Of a stretch of 64,000 bases of DNA, positions 1 to 8,495 are shown one piece after another (within the stretch, counting starts at the first letter, position 1; each line of letters begins with the position of its first letter). This DNA is from Flavobacteriales bacterium. Its GTDB lineage: Bacteria > Bacteroidota > Bacteroidia > Flavobacteriales_D > Crocinitomicaceae. The notes below the pieces were generated by a model, which saw nothing but the letters and a program-made list of their open reading frames with translations, ran no database searches and had not been told where the DNA came from. Position numbers and translations under genes: made by a program. The stretch lies in contig CANJLG010000007.1 in the NCBI GenBank assembly GCA_947475095.1, forward strand, positions 47,366-111,365, written 5' to 3'.

Positions 1-270
1 ATATGCATCAAAAAGCTTATCGCCCATAGCCTTCGAACTTCCTTGGATTACAGTGTGCTCCCCTTTAGATGATTTATGTTTGCCCCAATCTTTCATAAAA
101 GATTTTAATGCGTCTTCTACTTGCTCTTTTGTTGCAAAAGGAATTGAAACCATAATGGCAGATTTGTTTCCTAAGGAAAATGTATAGTCACTTTCACTAA
201 TCACAACCTCTTGAGAAAAGGAAATGACAGAACTAATCAAAGCAAATAATAATAACAAGGTCTTTTTCAT
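1..270 (-). CDS. Secreted protein of unknown function, 3' end cut by the window edge
   Basis: The reverse strand has an open frame of 90 codons from an ATG at 270 down to base 1 with no stop, so the C-terminus lies outside the window. Residues 1-19 form a typical signal peptide (MKKT, a leucine-rich core, then SFSQ), which predicts export to the periplasm or beyond. The visible mature part is polar and lysine-rich, with no motif I recognise. It is divergent from holB, whose start is 78 bp away. The coding call is firm but the function is unknown. Confidence 0.75.
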   Translation of the reverse strand, partial: MKKTLLLLFALISSVISFSQEVVISESDYTFSLGNKSAIMVSIPFATKEQVEDALKSFMKDWGKHKSSKGEHTVIQGSSKAMGDKLFDAY

Positions 271-347
271 AATTATATTTTCAATAAAAATACAAAACAA
301 AAGGCAGAAAAAGAATCTACATTTTAAAATTGCGCTAATTTTACCCT

Positions 348-1466
348 ATGCAATTTTCAGCAGTAATTGGACAAAGAGCCTTACAAGAACGGCTTATCCG
401 AGAAATAAATTCAGAAAAAATTAGCCATGCAAAGTTATTTGCTGGTAAAAACGGTCATGGGAGTTTGGCAATAGCTTTGGCTTATTGTAAGTATTTACTA
501 TGCGATAATAAGCAGGAAATAGATAGTTGTGGGTCTTGTCACTCATGCAATCAAATGGCAGATTTCGTACATCCAGATGTTCATTTTGTATTTCCTGTTG
601 TCTTGGCAAATCATCCGCTATCATCCGCTTATTTTTCAGAATGGCGGAAGCAGTTAAAAACAAATCCATATTTTGATTTACTCAAATGGACCAATACAAT
701 TGATACAAAAGAACGAAAGCCTGTAATCGGTACAGAAGAAAGTATCGACATTCATAAAAAATTAAGTTTGATGTCTTACCAAGGTAACTATAAGGTAATG
801 ATTATATGGTGTGCAGACGAAATGAACGCAACGTGTTCAAACAAATTATTAAAGATTTTAGAAGAGCCCCCTCCCAAAACACTTATCATTCTGGTGACTG
901 AGCAGCCTCAAAAATTACTGCCAACGATACAATCTCGAACACAAGTAATCATTATCCCCAGAATTGCGCAGGAGGATCTAAGCATGCATCTTGTTAAAGA
1001 AAATTCGATTGAAGAAAGGAGCGCCCAAACAATTGCTGGGTTTTCTGATGGTAATTTTATTAGAGCATTGGAGCTGATTCAGGATGATGAATCAAATATC
1101 GCTTATCGAGATCAATTTATGAGCTTGATGCGCTGTACCTTCAAAAAAGATGTTATTGCCATGTTAGATTGGGCTGAAGATATTGCAGCTGTTTCTAAAG
1201 AACGTCAAAAATTATTTATTTTATATAGCTTACACATGCTAAGGCAAAGCCTCGTGAAGAATTACATTGGGATGGATACCCTACAAGTATCAACAGAGGA
1301 AGCCGCTTTTATAGATAAGTTTTCTCCTTATATTTCAGGAAATAATATCAGTGAATTCCTAAGCTGCTTCGATGAAGCCTATTACCGAATTGAAAGGAAC
1401 GCCTTTGCAAAACTTCTTTTTACGCAACTATGTTTTCAATCCATGAGATACATTCACCAAGCTTAA
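348..1466 (+). CDS. holB: DNA polymerase III subunit delta' (HolB)
   Basis: This is the clamp-loader delta' subunit, which helps open and load the sliding clamp during replication. The 372-residue AAA+ protein has a degenerate P-loop at about residues 33-40 (GKNGHGSL, where the family of ATPases has GxxGxGKT), so it should not hydrolyse ATP, as is known for delta' subunits. Cysteines 52, 61, 64 and 67 match the zinc module. SRT in the stretch TIQSRTQVI stands at the SRC sensor position. It is followed by ricT after 29 bp and begins a co-directional run through gldH. A degenerate promoter-like TAATTTTA ends 4 nt before the ATG. Confidence 0.92.
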   Translation: MQFSAVIGQRALQERLIREINSEKISHAKLFAGKNGHGSLAIALAYCKYLLCDNKQEIDSCGSCHSCNQMADFVHPDVHFVFPVVLANHPLSSAYFSEWRKQLKTNPYFDLLKWTNTIDTKERKPVIGTEESIDIHKKLSLMSYQGNYKVMIIWCADEMNATCSNKLLKILEEPPPKTLIILVTEQPQKLLPTIQSRTQVIIIPRIAQEDLSMHLVKENSIEERSAQTIAGFSDGNFIRALELIQDDESNIAYRDQFMSLMRCTFKKDVIAMLDWAEDIAAVSKERQKLFILYSLHMLRQSLVKNYIGMDTLQVSTEEAAFIDKFSPYISGNNISEFLSCFDEAYYRIERNAFAKLLFTQLCFQSMRYIHQA

Positions 1467-1495
1467 TTTAGTACTTTTACAAAAAAAACAATAAT

Positions 1496-2635
1496 ATGGG
1501 TTGTAGTTCATGTGGGTCAGATGGAGGAACACCAAGAGGCTGTAAGAATAATGGTACATGCAGCTCTGGAGGTTGTAATAAATTAGAAGTCTATGATTGG
1601 TTAGCCAATATTGCCTTGCCTTCCGGACAAAAAGTATATGACATTGTAGAAGTTCGGTTTAAGAATTCAAGAAAAGGGTTTTATAGAAATGCGGAGCATA
1701 TCGCGTTAAGTGTTGGTGATGTGGTAGTAGTGGAAACTGCTCCGGGATATGATGTAGGCGTTGTTTCTGTGGTCGGAGAATTGGCGCGTATTCAAGTAAA
1801 AAAGAAAGCGCCTGGTTTTAAACCAATGGAAACAAGGAAAATTTTGAAAATTGCTACTCAAAAAGAAATTGATAGCTGGATAAAGGCCCGTTCTTTTGAA
1901 CAAGAAACTATGAATCAAACCAGGGTAATGGCCCTAACACTTGGTTTGGAAATGAAAATTTCAGACGTAGAATACCAAGCAGATATGTCTAAAGCGCTAT
2001 TTTATTATACCGCTGAAGGAAGAATTGATTTTAGGCAGCTCATCAAAGATATGGCTGATAAATTTAAAGTTCGTATTGAAATGCGTCAAATTGGTTCAAG
2101 ACAAGAAGCCGCCAGATTGGGGGGTATTGGATCATGCGGACGAGAACTTTGCTGCAGTACGTGGCTTACGGATTTTAGATCAGTTTCTACTTCTGCAGCT
2201 CGTTACCAACAATTATCGCTGAATCCTCAAAAACTTGCCGGACAATGCGGAAAATTAAAATGTTGCTTGAATTATGAATTAGACATGTACCTCGATGCTA
2301 TTAAGTCTTTTCCGAAAGCAGAAACGAAACTTAAAACAGAAAGCGGTGAGGCAATACATATTAAAACCGACGTGTTCAAGCGACTCATGTGGTTTGCAAT
2401 TCAAGGGGAAAACGGACTAATCGCCTTAACTCCCGAACAAGTAAAAAAAATACAAGAACTAAATTCTGCAGGAACAATTCCAAAAGACTTAAAGGCATTT
2501 ACCTATGTGGTAGAAAAAGAAGTGGAAATTGGATATGAAAATGTGGTGGGACAAGATAGTATTTCACGTTTCGCAAATACCTCGAAAAATAGAAATAAAA
2601 ACAAGAATAGGTCTTTTCAAAATAATAAAAAATGA
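1496..2635 (+). CDS. ricT: RicT/YaaT-like PSP1-domain protein
   Basis: The protein is 379 residues long with a PSP1 C-terminal-type domain over roughly residues 40-290. In Bacillus, RicT (YaaT) forms an iron-sulfur complex with RicA and RicF that affects RNA processing and development; the Bacteroidota role is not established. Two cysteine clusters, CGRELCC near residue 214 and CGKLKCC near 251, fit cofactor binding. An additional N-terminal cysteine-rich segment (C3, C6, C16, C22, C27, rich in Gly and Ser) could bind metal. The C-terminus is a basic Asn/Lys tail. The stop overlaps the gldH start (ATGA), so the two are translationally coupled. Confidence 0.85.
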   Translation: MGCSSCGSDGGTPRGCKNNGTCSSGGCNKLEVYDWLANIALPSGQKVYDIVEVRFKNSRKGFYRNAEHIALSVGDVVVVETAPGYDVGVVSVVGELARIQVKKKAPGFKPMETRKILKIATQKEIDSWIKARSFEQETMNQTRVMALTLGLEMKISDVEYQADMSKALFYYTAEGRIDFRQLIKDMADKFKVRIEMRQIGSRQEAARLGGIGSCGRELCCSTWLTDFRSVSTSAARYQQLSLNPQKLAGQCGKLKCCLNYELDMYLDAIKSFPKAETKLKTESGEAIHIKTDVFKRLMWFAIQGENGLIALTPEQVKKIQELNSAGTIPKDLKAFTYVVEKEVEIGYENVVGQDSISRFANTSKNRNKNKNRSFQNNKK

Positions 2636-3093
2636 AAATCTTTTTTTTCTTTGGCCTGATTACTACACTGCTTTGCGCTTGCGGGAAACCTTCTGTTTAC
2701 AATTCATCCTATCAATTTGCGGATAATATATGGGGGGTAAAGGTAAAGCCTACCTTTACCGTAAATATTCCAGATACTATTAATTCCTACGATTTTACAC
2801 TTACTATTCGCACAACGACAGACTATAAATACAGTAATCTTTGGATTTATTTGACAACGAAAACACCCTTTAAAAAAGTTGTTCGGGAGCCTTACGAGAT
2901 TAAAACAACTTACCCAAATGGCACTTGGATTGGAAATAAAACCGGAACAATTGTCGAACATCAGTTAATTTTTAAACGAAGGAAATTACCACAAGCCGGT
3001 AAATATACCTTTATCGTGGAGCAAGGTGTTGTCCAAAAATCACTCGACGAAGTGATGGATTTAACGTTTAATGTTTCAAAATCAGAGAATTAA
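2632..3093 (+). CDS. gldH: Gliding motility lipoprotein GldH
   Basis: GldH is an outer-envelope lipoprotein required for gliding in Flavobacterium and found across gliding and T9SS-bearing Bacteroidota. The sequence has a hydrophobic signal ending in a lipobox with Cys17 (TLLCAC). It has about 153 residues, near the family size, with the typical beta-rich middle, including the segment around NLWIYL and the later GTWIGNKTG. It overlaps ricT by 4 nt, and the next gene starts 1 nt after its stop. The ricT-gldH pairing is a familiar arrangement in this phylum and supports the call. Confidence 0.88.
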   Translation: MKIFFFFGLITTLLCACGKPSVYNSSYQFADNIWGVKVKPTFTVNIPDTINSYDFTLTIRTTTDYKYSNLWIYLTTKTPFKKVVREPYEIKTTYPNGTWIGNKTGTIVEHQLIFKRRKLPQAGKYTFIVEQGVVQKSLDEVMDLTFNVSKSEN

Positions 3094-3094
3094 T

Positions 3095-3571
3095 ATGCGA
3101 TTTAGGTGCCTGAGTAAGGAAGAATTGCAAGAACTCGATAACGAATTGATCCAGTTTTTAATTGTAAACCAAGTTTATAAAGAAGACTGGGCGCTAATGA
3201 ATCAAGAAAGCCCCAATAAAGCAAAAGAATTAATCGAAATGTTTAGCGATGTCGTTTTGGAGAAAGTGTACAGCAAGGTATTCTTTTTAGAACGCCAAGT
3301 GCCTAAACAGCTATGCGTATGCTCACTTTCAGATTCAAGTGGCGAAATGATTACCATCGAAGCGATAGAAGAAGGAATTGATTTAACGAAAGAAGATGTC
3401 GTTGATGAATGCCTGCTTATCTCCCCGTCAAAAATTACTATTTATCACGGTAAAAAAGCGTTTAAAAACACAAAAGCAGATGAAGTATTTTTACTTTTGA
3501 ATCACGGATTTTTAGTTTCAAACGAAGAACGATTTAAAAATGTATCACAACATATTATTCAATCAACTTAA
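3095..3571 (+). CDS. DUF6495-like small cytoplasmic protein
   Basis: The 158-residue protein has no signal peptide or membrane segment. It is acidic and helical at the N-terminus (LSKEELQELDNELIQFL), with a later segment resembling small conserved Bacteroidota proteins of the DUF6495 type. I chose the ATG at 3095, 1 nt after the gldH stop, over an upstream ATG at 3071 that would overlap gldH. Function is unknown. Its position between gldH and a secreted DUF2911 protein implies co-transcription only. The family assignment is from memory and moderately sure. Confidence 0.65.
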   Translation: MRFRCLSKEELQELDNELIQFLIVNQVYKEDWALMNQESPNKAKELIEMFSDVVLEKVYSKVFFLERQVPKQLCVCSLSDSSGEMITIEAIEEGIDLTKEDVVDECLLISPSKITIYHGKKAFKNTKADEVFLLLNHGFLVSNEERFKNVSQHIIQST

Positions 3572-3581
3572 AATTTTAAAA

Positions 3582-4427
3582 ATGAAAAAAGCACTCCTTA
3601 GCATCACACTTGGTTTCTGCATGACAAGCCTACATGCCCAAATTTCTACCCCAAAAGCAAGTCCATTATGTAAAATAGAACAAAAAGTGGGGCTAGCCGA
3701 TATCAGTATTTCCTTTTCACGACCTAGCGTTAAAGCAAGAAATGTATTTGGAGATGTTGTTGAATTTGGGAAAATATGGCGCTTAGGGGCAAATGAAAAT
3801 ACGAAAATTACCTCCTCAGAAAAGTTAATCTTTGGAACAGATACGCTAAAAGCGGGCACCTACGCTCTGTATGTAATTCCAGAAAAGAAAAGCTGGCAAT
3901 TAATTTTCTACACAGAAACAAACAATTGGGGAGTGCCTGATAATTGGTCTGAAGATAAAATCGCCTATAAAACAACCTTGCCAGTCTATAGCATAAAAGA
4001 TCGAGTTGAAAACTTGTCTATTTTTATCGATAAGATTAACAATAATGGCGCTGAAATTCAAATTACATGGGATGAAACAAAAGTTGTACTCCCCTTTACC
4101 CTAAATACGAAAGCAGGTGTTTTAGCGAGCATCCAAAAAACTATGAATGGCCCGCAAGCAAATGATTATCATCAAGCAGCCACCTATTATTTCACAGAAA
4201 AGATCGACATGAAGCAAGCCTTGATTTGGTCTACCCTGGCCGTTGAAATGCGCGGGGAAAAAGCTTATTGGATGACACGCCTTAAAGCGCAACTCCAAGC
4301 TGAAAATGGCGATTACAAAAGCGCTATAGAAACAGCAAAAAAGTCAATGGATGCAGCAGCACTCGATGGTGACTCGAATTATGTAAATATGAACAAATCT
4401 TCGATCGAAGAGTGGTCTAAAAAGTAA
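3582..4427 (+). CDS. DUF2911 family secreted protein
   Basis: The start at 3582 gives a clear signal peptide (MKKALLSITLGFCMTSLHAQ), so the 281-residue protein is exported; an upstream in-frame ATG at 3540 would spoil it. Residues of about 25-165 carry the DUF2911 pattern, including SFSRPSVKARNVFGD, WRLGANENT and KAGTYALYVIP. The C-terminal third is alpha-helical and repeat-like, with alanine-rich segments reminiscent of tetratricopeptide helices (QAATYYFTEK, then QALIWSTLAVEM). The biochemical function of DUF2911 is unknown to me. It lies 10 nt after the DUF6495-like gene in the same direction. Confidence 0.85.
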   Translation: MKKALLSITLGFCMTSLHAQISTPKASPLCKIEQKVGLADISISFSRPSVKARNVFGDVVEFGKIWRLGANENTKITSSEKLIFGTDTLKAGTYALYVIPEKKSWQLIFYTETNNWGVPDNWSEDKIAYKTTLPVYSIKDRVENLSIFIDKINNNGAEIQITWDETKVVLPFTLNTKAGVLASIQKTMNGPQANDYHQAATYYFTEKIDMKQALIWSTLAVEMRGEKAYWMTRLKAQLQAENGDYKSAIETAKKSMDAAALDGDSNYVNMNKSSIEEWSKK

Positions 4428-4434
4428 TTGCAGC

Positions 4435-5334
4435 ATGTGGCAACGGTATAAGTATCATGTATTGATGCACCTCATCATCTTTTTATGGGGGTTTACCGGA
4501 ATCTTAGGAAAATTAATCCATAAAGATGCACTCCACATCGTTTGGTACAGGGTTTTAATCGCATTTATTGCTTTAGCTATCTTCTTATTCTTTGCAGGGA
4601 AAAGTGTTCGATTGTCTGCAAAAGTGCTACCTAAGGTTTTTGGCGTGGGAATTATTGTTGCCTTGCATTGGATTTCTTTTTATTACGCGATTCAGCTCTC
4701 AACAGCATCATTGGCTATTTTATGCTTGTCCACAACTACATTACATGTCGCATGGCTAGAGCCATTGGTCATGAAGAAAAAGATCTCACTCAGGCAAATC
4801 ATAATGGGGCTTGTCGTTATTAGCGGAATTTCATTTGTTTCAGTGGATTTTAATGGCCAAGAACTATTAGCACTCTTTATTGGACTTTTATCGGCTTTGT
4901 GTGCGGCGGTCTTTTCAGTATTTAACGCGAAACTATCTGAACAAACTCCTGCAGAACAGCTAACATTTTACGAAATGCTTGCCGCGTTTACGCTTGTTTC
5001 AATTGTACTTCTGAGCCTAGGAAAACTGAATGCTTCCGATCTTAGTTTAACCCTCAATGACTTCTATTGGTTGCTATTTCTAGGAATCGTATGCACCTCT
5101 TTTGCCTTTTTAGCAACCATCGTTATTGTCCGCAAGTTAGGCGCTTTTACCGTTTCATTAAACATCAACCTTGAGCCAATCTACACTATTTTATTAGCGA
5201 TTGTACTCTTAAATGAACACAAATCTCTTTCAATAAATTTCTACTGGGGAGCGGCAATCATCATTCTAGTTTTGTTGCTCAATGGTTTGATTAGGCATTT
5301 CGAATTAAGAAATAGTAATAGTGAAATAGGATAA
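4435..5334 (+). CDS. EamA-family (DMT) transporter
   Basis: This 299-residue integral membrane protein has about ten hydrophobic segments arranged as two EamA halves (roughly residues 9-135 and 150-290). That is the standard build of drug/metabolite exporters in the inner membrane. Typical features are the N-terminal FLWGFTGILGKL and the repeat-end motif containing NLEPIYT. Substrate cannot be told from sequence. It begins 7 nt after the DUF2911 gene and ends 27 nt before the metal locus, so it probably closes the holB-gldH run. Confidence 0.88.
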   Translation: MWQRYKYHVLMHLIIFLWGFTGILGKLIHKDALHIVWYRVLIAFIALAIFLFFAGKSVRLSAKVLPKVFGVGIIVALHWISFYYAIQLSTASLAILCLSTTTLHVAWLEPLVMKKKISLRQIIMGLVVISGISFVSVDFNGQELLALFIGLLSALCAAVFSVFNAKLSEQTPAEQLTFYEMLAAFTLVSIVLLSLGKLNASDLSLTLNDFYWLLFLGIVCTSFAFLATIVIVRKLGAFTVSLNINLEPIYTILLAIVLLNEHKSLSINFYWGAAIIILVLLLNGLIRHFELRNSNSEIG

Positions 5335-5349
5335 TATAATGGTTTTATT

Positions 5350-5357
5350 TATTTTTG
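5350..5357 (+). promoter_or_regulatory. Promoter -7 element TATTTTTG before the metal locus
   Basis: TATTTTTG matches the Bacteroidota -7 consensus TAnnTTTG and ends 4 nt before the GTG start at 5362, so transcription would start at or near the start codon. No -33 TTG is evident at the usual distance. Confidence 0.4.
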
Positions 5358-5361
5358 AGCT

Positions 5362-5781
5362 GTGCTAAAAACATTTATACTCTTCGCGACCATTTTATTG
5401 CTTTTCGTTGGGAATATTGGTATTCGTGTGTTTAGTCATTCTTGCACAAAAGAAGGTGTTTTTACTTCGTACGTTTTTGAAAATCACGACGCCTGCCCTA
5501 GCGAAACAAAAGAGACCCCTCCTTGCTGCAAAAAAGAAGACCCGAAAAACGATGGCTGTTGCTCCGATTATTCCGCTATTTATAAAATTGACATTGATTA
5601 CGACAAAACCGATGATTTTAAAACTGGGTTTTCAGTAAATGCAACCATTAATAAATCTTTTGTATTTGACAATACCAGAAGCCTCATCCATGAAGCAACT
5701 CCAATTGCTTGTTTTATTCCACCCCCTTGGAAACCCTCCGGAAAATTATTGCTAATTAAAAAACAAGTATTTCAGATTTAA
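5362..5781 (+). CDS. HYC_CC_PP-type cysteine-rich envelope protein
   Basis: The 139-residue protein starts at GTG; the nearby ATG at 5339 is out of frame. Residues 4-20 are a hydrophobic export or anchor segment. It then shows the pattern of the NCBI HYC_CC_PP family: HSC near 26, CC pairs near 55 and 66, and a proline triplet (IPPPW) near the C-terminus. In this phylum such proteins sit beside TonB receptors and HMA proteins, as here. Metal handling in the periplasm is inferred from the cysteines and the neighbours. The receptor gene follows after 42 nt. Confidence 0.72.
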   Translation: MLKTFILFATILLLFVGNIGIRVFSHSCTKEGVFTSYVFENHDACPSETKETPPCCKKEDPKNDGCCSDYSAIYKIDIDYDKTDDFKTGFSVNATINKSFVFDNTRSLIHEATPIACFIPPPWKPSGKLLLIKKQVFQI

Positions 5782-5823
5782 AGATAAAGGCGAAATTATT
5801 TCTAACCTTAAAATTCTTTATTT

Positions 5824-8019
5824 ATGAAACTTATCTTAACACTGTGTTGTTTGCTTTTACTTACAACACTAAATGCTCAAATCAAGGGCCTCGTTCAAGG
5901 GCTAAATACGTCATCAAAGGAGATTCTTGTTGGTGCAAAAATTACATTACTACATGCCAATATGGGTACAAAAACCAATGAAGAAGGCCTGTTTGAACTT
6001 GTGCTTCCAAAATCATTGCCCGACACGCTTGTTTTTTTCTACCCAGGATATTATCCAGATTCTATTATTCTAGATAAAAAAGACCGCTTTATTGCACTAA
6101 ATATTGTTTTAAAAGCCGAAGTCAACTTTGGGGAAATTACCGTTGAAGGCAAAAAATATACGCATGGAATTTCAAAAATGAAGACATTGCATGTGGAAGA
6201 GTTAACCTCAGGAGAATTACACAAAGCTGCATGCTGCAATTTGTCAGAATCTTTTGAAACAAATGCTTCGGTGGATGTAAATATTACCGATGCCGTATCT
6301 GGCGCAAAGAAAATTCAAATGATGGGAATTAATGGCGTCTACACCCAAATCCAAATGGAAAACATTCCTTATTTACGTGGATTAGAAAGTTCTTATGGAC
6401 TTAATACAATCCCTGGAACCTGGGTAGAATCTATACAGATTACGAAAGGAACAGGAAACGTAGTAAATGGATATGAATCAATGGCAGGCCTTATTAATTT
6501 AGAATTGAAGAAGCCAAATGAAATGGAGCGTTTATTTGTGAATGTGTATCAAAATAGGCTTGGTCGTTCTGAGGTAAACTTAAACAGCGGGCAAATTTTA
6601 TCAAAAAAATGGAGCGTTGGATCCTTTGCCCATGCCTCAGCGGTTTATGGGAATATTGATGAAAACAAGGACGGATTCCGCGATTTACCAATGGGAAACA
6701 ACCTGTCTTTTTTGAATCGCTGGGAATACCAAGGCGACAAGATGGAAGCGCAAATTGGAATAAACATTTACAGCGATAGAAAAATGGGCGGACAAACCTC
6801 GTTTCTTAGAGACAATCCAGTTGGGTATGGGGTGCTTATCAACTCGCGACATGCTGATGTTTTTGCAAAAACAGGGTTCTTTATGAAAAAACCAATGCGC
6901 TCAATAGGCGTAATTTATAACCTGAAATACCAAGATATTGAAGGTGAATTTGGGAATCGCATTTTTTCAGGCTCCGAAAAACGGGGATACATTAACACGC
7001 TTTATGAAGACATTCTTGGGACGAGTGACCACAAAATAAAACTGGGAACGAGCCTAGTGATGTTACAAATTTCGCAAGAAGCCGATTCAATCATCGACAA
7101 AAGAACCGAAATCGTTCCTGGAGCCTTCGCCGAATATACCTACTCCGACGCGCGACTTAGTTGCGTCCTTGGAACACGACTTGATTATCACAATTTGTAT
7201 GGTTGGCAGTTTGTTCCCCGCGTTCATGCTAAGTATAGCATAACGCCAACAACCGATTTTAGAATTACTGCAGGAAAGGGATGGCGCGTCCCAAATTATA
7301 TAATTGATAATGTTTCTTTATTGGCAAGTTCAAAACAATGGGTAGCACCTAGCGAAATAAAGCCTGAAATATCCTGGAACGTTGGAGGATCGATGGTGCA
7401 AGAATTCAAACTTTTTAAAAGAAAAGCCAGCATTACCATGGATGCCTATAGAACATTCTTTGCAAATCAATTAATCATTGATAGAGATGTAAATTCAAGT
7501 AAAGTTGTGTTTAACAACTTAAGTTCCCCATCGATATCAAATAGCTTTCAAACAGAATTATCCATTAATCCATTGAAAAATCTAGAGATTAGGCTTGCCT
7601 ACAAATTCTTAGATGTAAAGGCATTACTAGATGGTAAATTTCAACAACAAATCATGTTACCCAAGCATCGAGGATTTATTAATGTTGCCGTCAAGAGTAA
7701 AAATAAACGTTGGGAATATGATCTTACTTGCACCGCCTTTGGGAAATCTCGTCTTCCTGCAATTGATGTAAATCTACCAACTCGATTCAGTCCTTCTTAC
7801 CCGATGATTAACACACAATTAACCCATGTATTTAAAAAATGGGACTTTTACCTTGGCGTTGAAAACTTAACTAATTTTACACAAAAGACACCGGTTGAGG
7901 ACCCTACCAACCCATTTGGGAACAACTTTGATGCAACGTGTGTTTGGGGACCGATTATCGGAACAAATGTATATGCAGGTATTCGCTATTCAATATTACG
8001 TAAACAATTAAAAAAATAA
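5824..8019 (+). CDS. TonB-dependent receptor, probably for a metal
   Basis: This is a 731-residue outer-membrane receptor with a signal peptide (ending near LNAQ), a carboxypeptidase-regulatory-like beta domain (about 20-100), a plug (about 110-230, with GTGNVVNGYESMAGLINLE) and a 22-strand-type barrel to the C-terminus. Energy for uptake would come from TonB/ExbBD, which are not in the window. A CC pair within AACCNLSESFETN, at the front of the plug, recurs in receptors that neighbour HMA proteins. Flanking cysteine-rich genes make copper or another thiophilic metal the likeliest cargo; this is inference. An HMA gene follows after 5 nt. Confidence 0.87.
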   Translation: MKLILTLCCLLLLTTLNAQIKGLVQGLNTSSKEILVGAKITLLHANMGTKTNEEGLFELVLPKSLPDTLVFFYPGYYPDSIILDKKDRFIALNIVLKAEVNFGEITVEGKKYTHGISKMKTLHVEELTSGELHKAACCNLSESFETNASVDVNITDAVSGAKKIQMMGINGVYTQIQMENIPYLRGLESSYGLNTIPGTWVESIQITKGTGNVVNGYESMAGLINLELKKPNEMERLFVNVYQNRLGRSEVNLNSGQILSKKWSVGSFAHASAVYGNIDENKDGFRDLPMGNNLSFLNRWEYQGDKMEAQIGINIYSDRKMGGQTSFLRDNPVGYGVLINSRHADVFAKTGFFMKKPMRSIGVIYNLKYQDIEGEFGNRIFSGSEKRGYINTLYEDILGTSDHKIKLGTSLVMLQISQEADSIIDKRTEIVPGAFAEYTYSDARLSCVLGTRLDYHNLYGWQFVPRVHAKYSITPTTDFRITAGKGWRVPNYIIDNVSLLASSKQWVAPSEIKPEISWNVGGSMVQEFKLFKRKASITMDAYRTFFANQLIIDRDVNSSKVVFNNLSSPSISNSFQTELSINPLKNLEIRLAYKFLDVKALLDGKFQQQIMLPKHRGFINVAVKSKNKRWEYDLTCTAFGKSRLPAIDVNLPTRFSPSYPMINTQLTHVFKKWDFYLGVENLTNFTQKTPVEDPTNPFGNNFDATCVWGPIIGTNVYAGIRYSILRKQLKK

Positions 8020-8024
8020 TAATT

Positions 8025-8357
8025 ATGAAAACTATCTTATTCATTTTGGCCGTATGCTTCAGCCAAGTATTATTTTCTCAGAATGTAAAAAAACAAACCA
8101 TTATTATTCAAACCTCTGCCCAATGCGGTGATTGTAAGGAGCGCATTGAGGGCGCTTTGAATTACACCTTAGGCGTAAAGTTTGCAGAATTAGACCTTGA
8201 AAGCAAAAAAGTGACCGTTTGTTTTTCACCTAAAAAAACATCCATAGAAACAATCAAAGCAATAATTGCTAAAATTGGTTATGATGCAGATGATGTAAAA
8301 GCTGACATTACTGATGTTCAGAAACTACCAAAATGCTGCCAGCCAAATGGGCATTAG
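8025..8357 (+). CDS. Secreted heavy-metal-associated (HMA) domain protein
   Basis: The 110-residue protein has a signal peptide (residues 1-19, ending LFSQ) and one HMA fold with the metal site C34-G-D-C37. An alternating strand/helix layout similar to Atx1/CopZ follows. Unlike cytoplasmic copper chaperones it should act in the periplasm. The C-terminus adds a second cysteine pair (KCCQPNGH) that might extend the metal site. It is the last gene of the metal locus, 5 nt after the receptor. Likely role: passing or buffering metal delivered by the receptor (inference). Confidence 0.85.
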   Translation: MKTILFILAVCFSQVLFSQNVKKQTIIIQTSAQCGDCKERIEGALNYTLGVKFAELDLESKKVTVCFSPKKTSIETIKAIIAKIGYDADDVKADITDVQKLPKCCQPNGH

Positions 8358-8377
8358 AATAGCAGCACGGCTAATGC
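8351..8377 (+). terminator. Possible weak terminator after the metal locus
   Basis: Arms GCATTAG and CTAATGC are perfectly complementary (7 bp) around a 13-nt loop. They overlap the HMA stop codon and are followed by an A/T-rich run (about 8378-8392) containing five Ts. The long loop and imperfect T-tract keep confidence low. Confidence 0.35.
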
Positions 8378-8446
8378 AAAAAATTGCTTTTTAAACTGTG
8401 TAATGAATAGTTAATAACAATTAACTGCTTTTTACTTTTATTTCTA

Positions 8447-8474
8447 TTTGTTCGAATAACAATGGTTATCTTCG
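8447..8474 (+). promoter_or_regulatory. Possible promoter for the amidophosphoribosyltransferase gene
   Basis: TTTG at 8447-8450 and TATCTTCG at 8467-8474 (one change from TAnnTTTG) are separated by 16 nt, slightly short for this phylum. The ATG is 21 nt downstream. Confidence 0.35.
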
Positions 8475-8495
8475 CATAAAATTTGTTCAGAAAAC

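Noticed and set aside
348..1466. HolB as an active clamp-loader ATPase (DnaX-like)
   Set aside because: The P-loop lysine and Ser/Thr are missing, which fits delta' but not gamma/tau.
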